From assembly GCA_949152475.1 (NCBI GenBank), contig OX424569.1:31417950-31481949 (forward strand): 64,000 nt of DNA, in the 5' to 3' direction. Origin of the DNA: Terebella lapidaria (Eukaryota > Annelida > Polychaeta > Terebellida > Terebellidae). The notes beneath the pieces were generated by a model that searched no databases, had not been told where the DNA came from, and worked only from the letters and a program-made list of their open reading frames with translations. The position numbers were made by a program, and so were the translations under genes. Of this stretch, positions 59,940 through 64,000 are shown one piece after another (positions within the stretch are counted from its first letter, which is position 1; every line of letters starts with the position of its first letter).

Positions 59940-62900
59940 TCTTTGTTTCTTCTTCAGGCCATTCAGAGGCTTCAGAGTTTCTTCTTCAGGCCATCCAATT
60001 GTCCATCCTGGTTTGAATGGTTAACTGTCCAAGATTCATTTCCCTCTTGTCCATTCATTAATTGGCTTCTAGCTTAGACATTTTCATGGCAGGTATCATA
60101 GAGGCATTCCTCTATGGTATGAATGGATAACTGTCCAAGTTGTATGTGTCATTTGTTAATGGTTGCCTATCGAAAATGTGTGTCCCTTGTATTTTATTAA
60201 GGGGCCTGAATTTCAGATCATGCACTGGCAGCGATGATTCTACAAATGTGCATAGTTTGAATGGTTAACTGTCCGAAATGTGTGTGTCTCTTGTATAATT
60301 AGTAAATGGCTTCCAGCTCCGGCCATTTAGTGACAGCCATGGTGCTGTTACTGTCCATATTTTAAAGGACCAACTGTCCGAGATTAGTGTGCAACTGTCC
60401 ATACTTGATTGACTAGCTATCCATAATATATGTGCCCCTTGCCAAATCATCATGGCTTTAGGCTCAAGCCATTCAGTGGCAGCCATGGTGTTGGAACTCT
60501 TCCTAGTTTGAGTGACTAACTGTCCAAGTTGTGAGTGTCTTTGTTCAGTCCTTAAATGGTTTCTACCTCATGAAGATTAGTGGCAGCCATGATGTTGGAA
60601 CTGTTCATAGTTTGAGTGACTAACTGTCCAAGTTGTGGGTGTCTTTGTTTAGTCCTTAAATGGTTTCTACCTCATGAAGATTAGTGGCAGCTATGATGTT
60701 GGAACTGTTCATAGGTTAAGGGACTAACTGTCCGAGATGTGTGTGTCTCTTGTGTAATGAATAAGTGGCTTGCAGATCACAGAAAATATAACCATCCTTA
60801 GATTAAGTGACCAACGCTCCAAGATGATTCTCTTTTGTATAGTCATTGAATAGCTTCCACCTCAGGCCATTTGGTGGCAGCCATTATGCTGCAACGGTCC
60901 TAAGTTTGAGTGATTAACTGTCCAAGATGTGTGTGTCTCTCATGTAGTCTCTTATGTAGTCGTTTTCAATCTCAGGCCAATTAGTGGCATCCATTACAAG
61001 ATGTATGTGTTTCTTGTCCATTCATTATGTGGCTTCCAGCTCAGGCCAATTAGTGGCACACATGACACACTTCAGCTGCTCAGATTTTGAGCGGCTGACT
61101 TTCCAAGATGTATCTATTTCTTGTCCATTCATTATGTTGCCTCCAGCTCAGGCCAATTACTGGCACCCATGACACTGCAGCTGCTCATACTTTGAGCGGC
61201 TAACTTTCCAAGATGTATGTGTTTCTTGTCAATTCATTATGTTGCCTCCAGCTCAGGCGAATTAGTGGCACCCATGACACTCCAGCTGATCATAATTTGA
61301 GTGTTTAACTTTCCAAGATGTATGTGTTTCTTGTCCATTCATTAAGTTGCCTCCAGCTCGGGCCAATTAGTGGCACCCATGACATTGCAGCTACTCAAAC
61401 TTTGAGTGGCTAACTTTCCAAGATGAATGTGTTTCTTGTCCATTCATTATGTTGCCTCCACCTCAGGCCAATTAGCGGTACCCATGACACTGCAGCTGCT
61501 CACACTTTGAGTGGCTAACTTTCCAAGGTGTATGTGTTCCTTGTCCATTCATTATGTGGCTTCCAGCTCAGGCCAATTAGTGAAACCCATGACACTGCAA
61601 TTTCTCATACTTTGAGTGGCTAGCTTTCCAAGACGTATGTGTTTCTTGTCCATTCACTATGTGGCTTCCACTTCTGGCCAATTAGTGGCATCCATGACAT
61701 TGCAGCTGCTCATGCTTTGAGTGGCTAACTTTCCAAGATGTATGTGTTTCTTGTCCATTTATTATGTTGCCTCCAGTTCAGGCCAATTAGTGGCACCCAT
61801 GACACTGCAATTTCTCATACTTTGAGTGGCTAACTTTCCAAGACGTATGTGTTTCTTGTCCATTTATTATGTTGCCTCCAGTTCAGGCCAATTAGTGGCA
61901 CCCATGACACTGCAATTTCTCATACTTTGAGTGGCTAACTTTCCAAGACGTATGTGTTTCTTGTCCATTCACTATGTGGCTTCCACTTCTGGCCAATTAG
62001 AGGCATCCATGACATTGCAGCTGCTCATGCTTTGAATGGCTAACTTTCCAAGATGTATGTTTTTTTGTCCATTCATCATGTTGCCTCCAGCTCAGGCCAA
62101 TTACTGGCACCCATGACACTGCAGCTGCTCATACTTTGAGCGGCTAACTTTCCAAGATGTATGTGTTTCTTGTCAATTCATTATGTTGCCTCCAGCTCAG
62201 GCGAATTAGTGGCACCCATGACACTCCAGCTGATCATAATTTGAGTGTTTAACTTTCCAAGATGTATGTGTTTCTTGTCCATTCATTAAGTTGCCTCCAG
62301 CTCGGGCCAATTAGTGGCACCCATGACATTGCAGCTACTCAAACTTTGAGTGGCTAACTTTCCAAGATGAATGTGTTTCTTGTCCATTCATTATGTTGCC
62401 TCCACCTCAGGCCAATTAGCGGTACCCATGACACTGCAGCTGCTCACACTTTGAGTGGCTAACTTTCCAAGGTGTATGTGTTCCTTGTCCATTCATTATG
62501 TGGCTTCCAGCTCAGGCCAATTAGTGAAACCCATGACACTGCAATTTCTCATACTTTGAGTGGCTAGCTTTCCAAGACGTATGTGTTTCTTGTCCATTCA
62601 CTATGTGGCTTCCACTTCTGGCCAATTAGTGGCATCCATGACATTGCAGCTGCTCATGCTTTGAGTGGCTAACTTTCCAAGATGTATGTGTTTCTTGTCC
62701 ATTTATTATGTTGCCTCCAGTTCAGGCCAATTAGTGGCACCCATGACACTGCAATTTCTCATACTTTGAGTGGCTAACTTTCCAAGACGTATGTGTTTCT
62801 TGTCCATTCACTATGTGGCTTCCACTTCTGGCCAATTAGAGGCATCCATGACATTGCAGCTGCTCATGCTTTGAATGGCTAACTTTCCAAGATGTATGTT

Positions 62901-64000
62901 TTTTTGTCCATTCATCATGGGGCTTCCACTTCGGGCCATAGTGGCACCCATGACACTGCAGCTGCTCATACTTTAATGCTAACTTTCCAAGATGTACGCG
63001 TTTTTTGTCCATTCATTATGTTGCCTCTAGTTCAGGCCAATTAGTGGCACCCATGACACTGCAGCTACTCATACTTTGAGTGGCTAGCTTTCTAAGATGT
63101 ATGTGTTTCTTGTCCATTCATTATGTTGCCTCCAGTTCAGGCCAATTAGTGGCACCCATGACACTGCAGCTGCTCATAATGTACTTTGAGTGGCTAACTT
63201 CCCAAGACGTATGTGTTTCTTGTCCATTCAATATGTTGCCTCCAGCTCAGGCCAATTAGTGGCATCCATGACACTGCAGCTACTCATACTTTGAGTGGCT
63301 AACTTTCCAAGATGTATGTGTTTCTTGTCCATTCATTATGTGGCTTCCACATCAGGCCAATTAGTGGCACCCATGACACTGCAGCTGCTCATAATGTACT
63401 TTTGGTGGCAATCTTCCCAAGATGTATGTGTTTCTTGTCTATTCAATAAACTTTCCAAGATGTATGTTTTTTTTGTCCATTCATTATGTTGCCTCTAGTT
63501 CAGGCCAATTAGTGGCACCCATGACACTGCAGCTACTCATACTTTAATGCTAACTTTCCAAGATGTATGCGTTTTTTGTCCATTCATTATGTTGCCTCTA
63601 GTTCAGGCCAATTAGTGGCACCCATGACACTGCAGCTACTCATACTTTGAGTGGCTAGCTTTCCAAGATGTATGTGTTTCTTGTCCATTCATTATGTTGC
63701 CTCCAGTTCAGGCCAATTAGTGGCACCCATGACACTGCAGCTGCTCATAATGTACTTTGAGTGGCTAACTTCCCAAGACGTATGTGTTTCTTGTCCATTC
63801 AATATGTTGCCTCCAGTTCAGGCCAATTAGTGGCACCCATGACACTGCAGCTGCTCATACTTTGATTGGCTAACTTTCCAAGATGTATGTGTTCTTTCTA
63901 CACACATTATGTTGCCTCCAGCTCAGGCCGATTGGTGGCACCCATGACATTGCAGCTGCTCATACTTTGAGTGGCTATCTTTCCAAGATGTATGTGTTTC
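59940..64000 (+). repeat. 105-bp satellite array with higher-order structure
   Basis: Core words are GGCTAACTTTCCAAGATG, TTTCTTGTCCATTCATTATG, CAGGCCAATTAGTGGCACCC and ATGACACTGCAGCTGCTCAT. TTCCAAG starts at 61101, 61206, 61311, 61416, 61521, 61626 and 61731: exactly 105 bp each. From 59.94 to about 61.0 kb units are diverged and irregular. A block of about nine units from about 61120 recurs from about 62065, offset 944 bp, apparently identical over eight units. A second offset of about 570 bp relates 63001-63240 to 63571-63810. The array continues past the window. Confidence 0.9.

Noticed and set aside
59940-64000. CRISPR-like array
   Set aside because: Units are contiguous 105-bp satellite monomers without unique spacers, in a eukaryotic context.

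Overview
This is an AT-rich, intron-containing, repeat-dense animal nuclear sequence. The repeats (hairpin-capped elements carrying runs of GACCTT and GTCYGT words, with the recurring phrase 'GGTCCGATCGATTTGAAATT') are of a kind I associate with marine invertebrates. I lean towards a mollusc or another lophotrochozoan, but the sequence alone does not fix the species. I found no bacterial gene layout, tRNA, rRNA, CRISPR array or retrovirus-like element.

Left part (1-11.0 kb): the 5' two-thirds or so of one host gene on the minus strand. It is an MTCL/SOGA-family coiled-coil microtubule-crosslinking protein. Seven coding exons (7085-10123, 4568-4639, 3141-4272, 1526-1830, 1012-1176, 616-741, 203-391) join in frame to give 1,676 residues and run off the left edge. 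A probable non-coding first exon ends at a strong donor at 10639. The N-terminus carries a C-x2-F-x4-F-x4-C-x2-C-F motif with the spacing I recall from MPRIP/outspread proteins, then about 670 low-complexity residues, then the conserved MTCL coiled coil. The introns hold a 1-kb transposable element, (GATT)n tracts and poly-C/poly-G runs.

Middle part (11-59.9 kb): almost wholly accessory DNA. The main items are: three TA-target elements nested in one another (12460-16976); diverged tandem arrays (19.1-21.9 kb); a 5'-truncated non-LTR retrotransposon (24.88-26.76 kb) next to a GC-rich patch; a 339-bp tandem element (27.49-28.87 kb) with a seemingly perfect 458-bp inverted copy 2 kb away; two PIF/Harbinger-like MITEs (36.2-37.5 kb); a dimeric Mutator-like MITE with a perfect 9-bp target duplication (38.36-39.19 kb); 1.27-kb elements loaded with TGACGTCA and TCAAGGTCA words (40.5-42.1 and 45.8-47.1 kb); a 147-bp tandem array (52.8-53.6 kb); and a foldback element inserted into a short dispersed repeat (56449-57520). 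Only a few short stretches look possibly coding, the best being a terminal exon with acceptor, stop and AATAAA at 54423-54776.

Right part (59.9-64.0 kb): a satellite array with a 105-bp unit and a higher-order repeat of about 944 bp, degenerate on its left edge and homogenised inside, running off the window.

The most unusual signal is architectural. At least three, probably four, families with unrelated hairpins share the order terminal hairpin, then GTCYGT-rich tract, then a similar core. They look like one under-described class of non-autonomous element.
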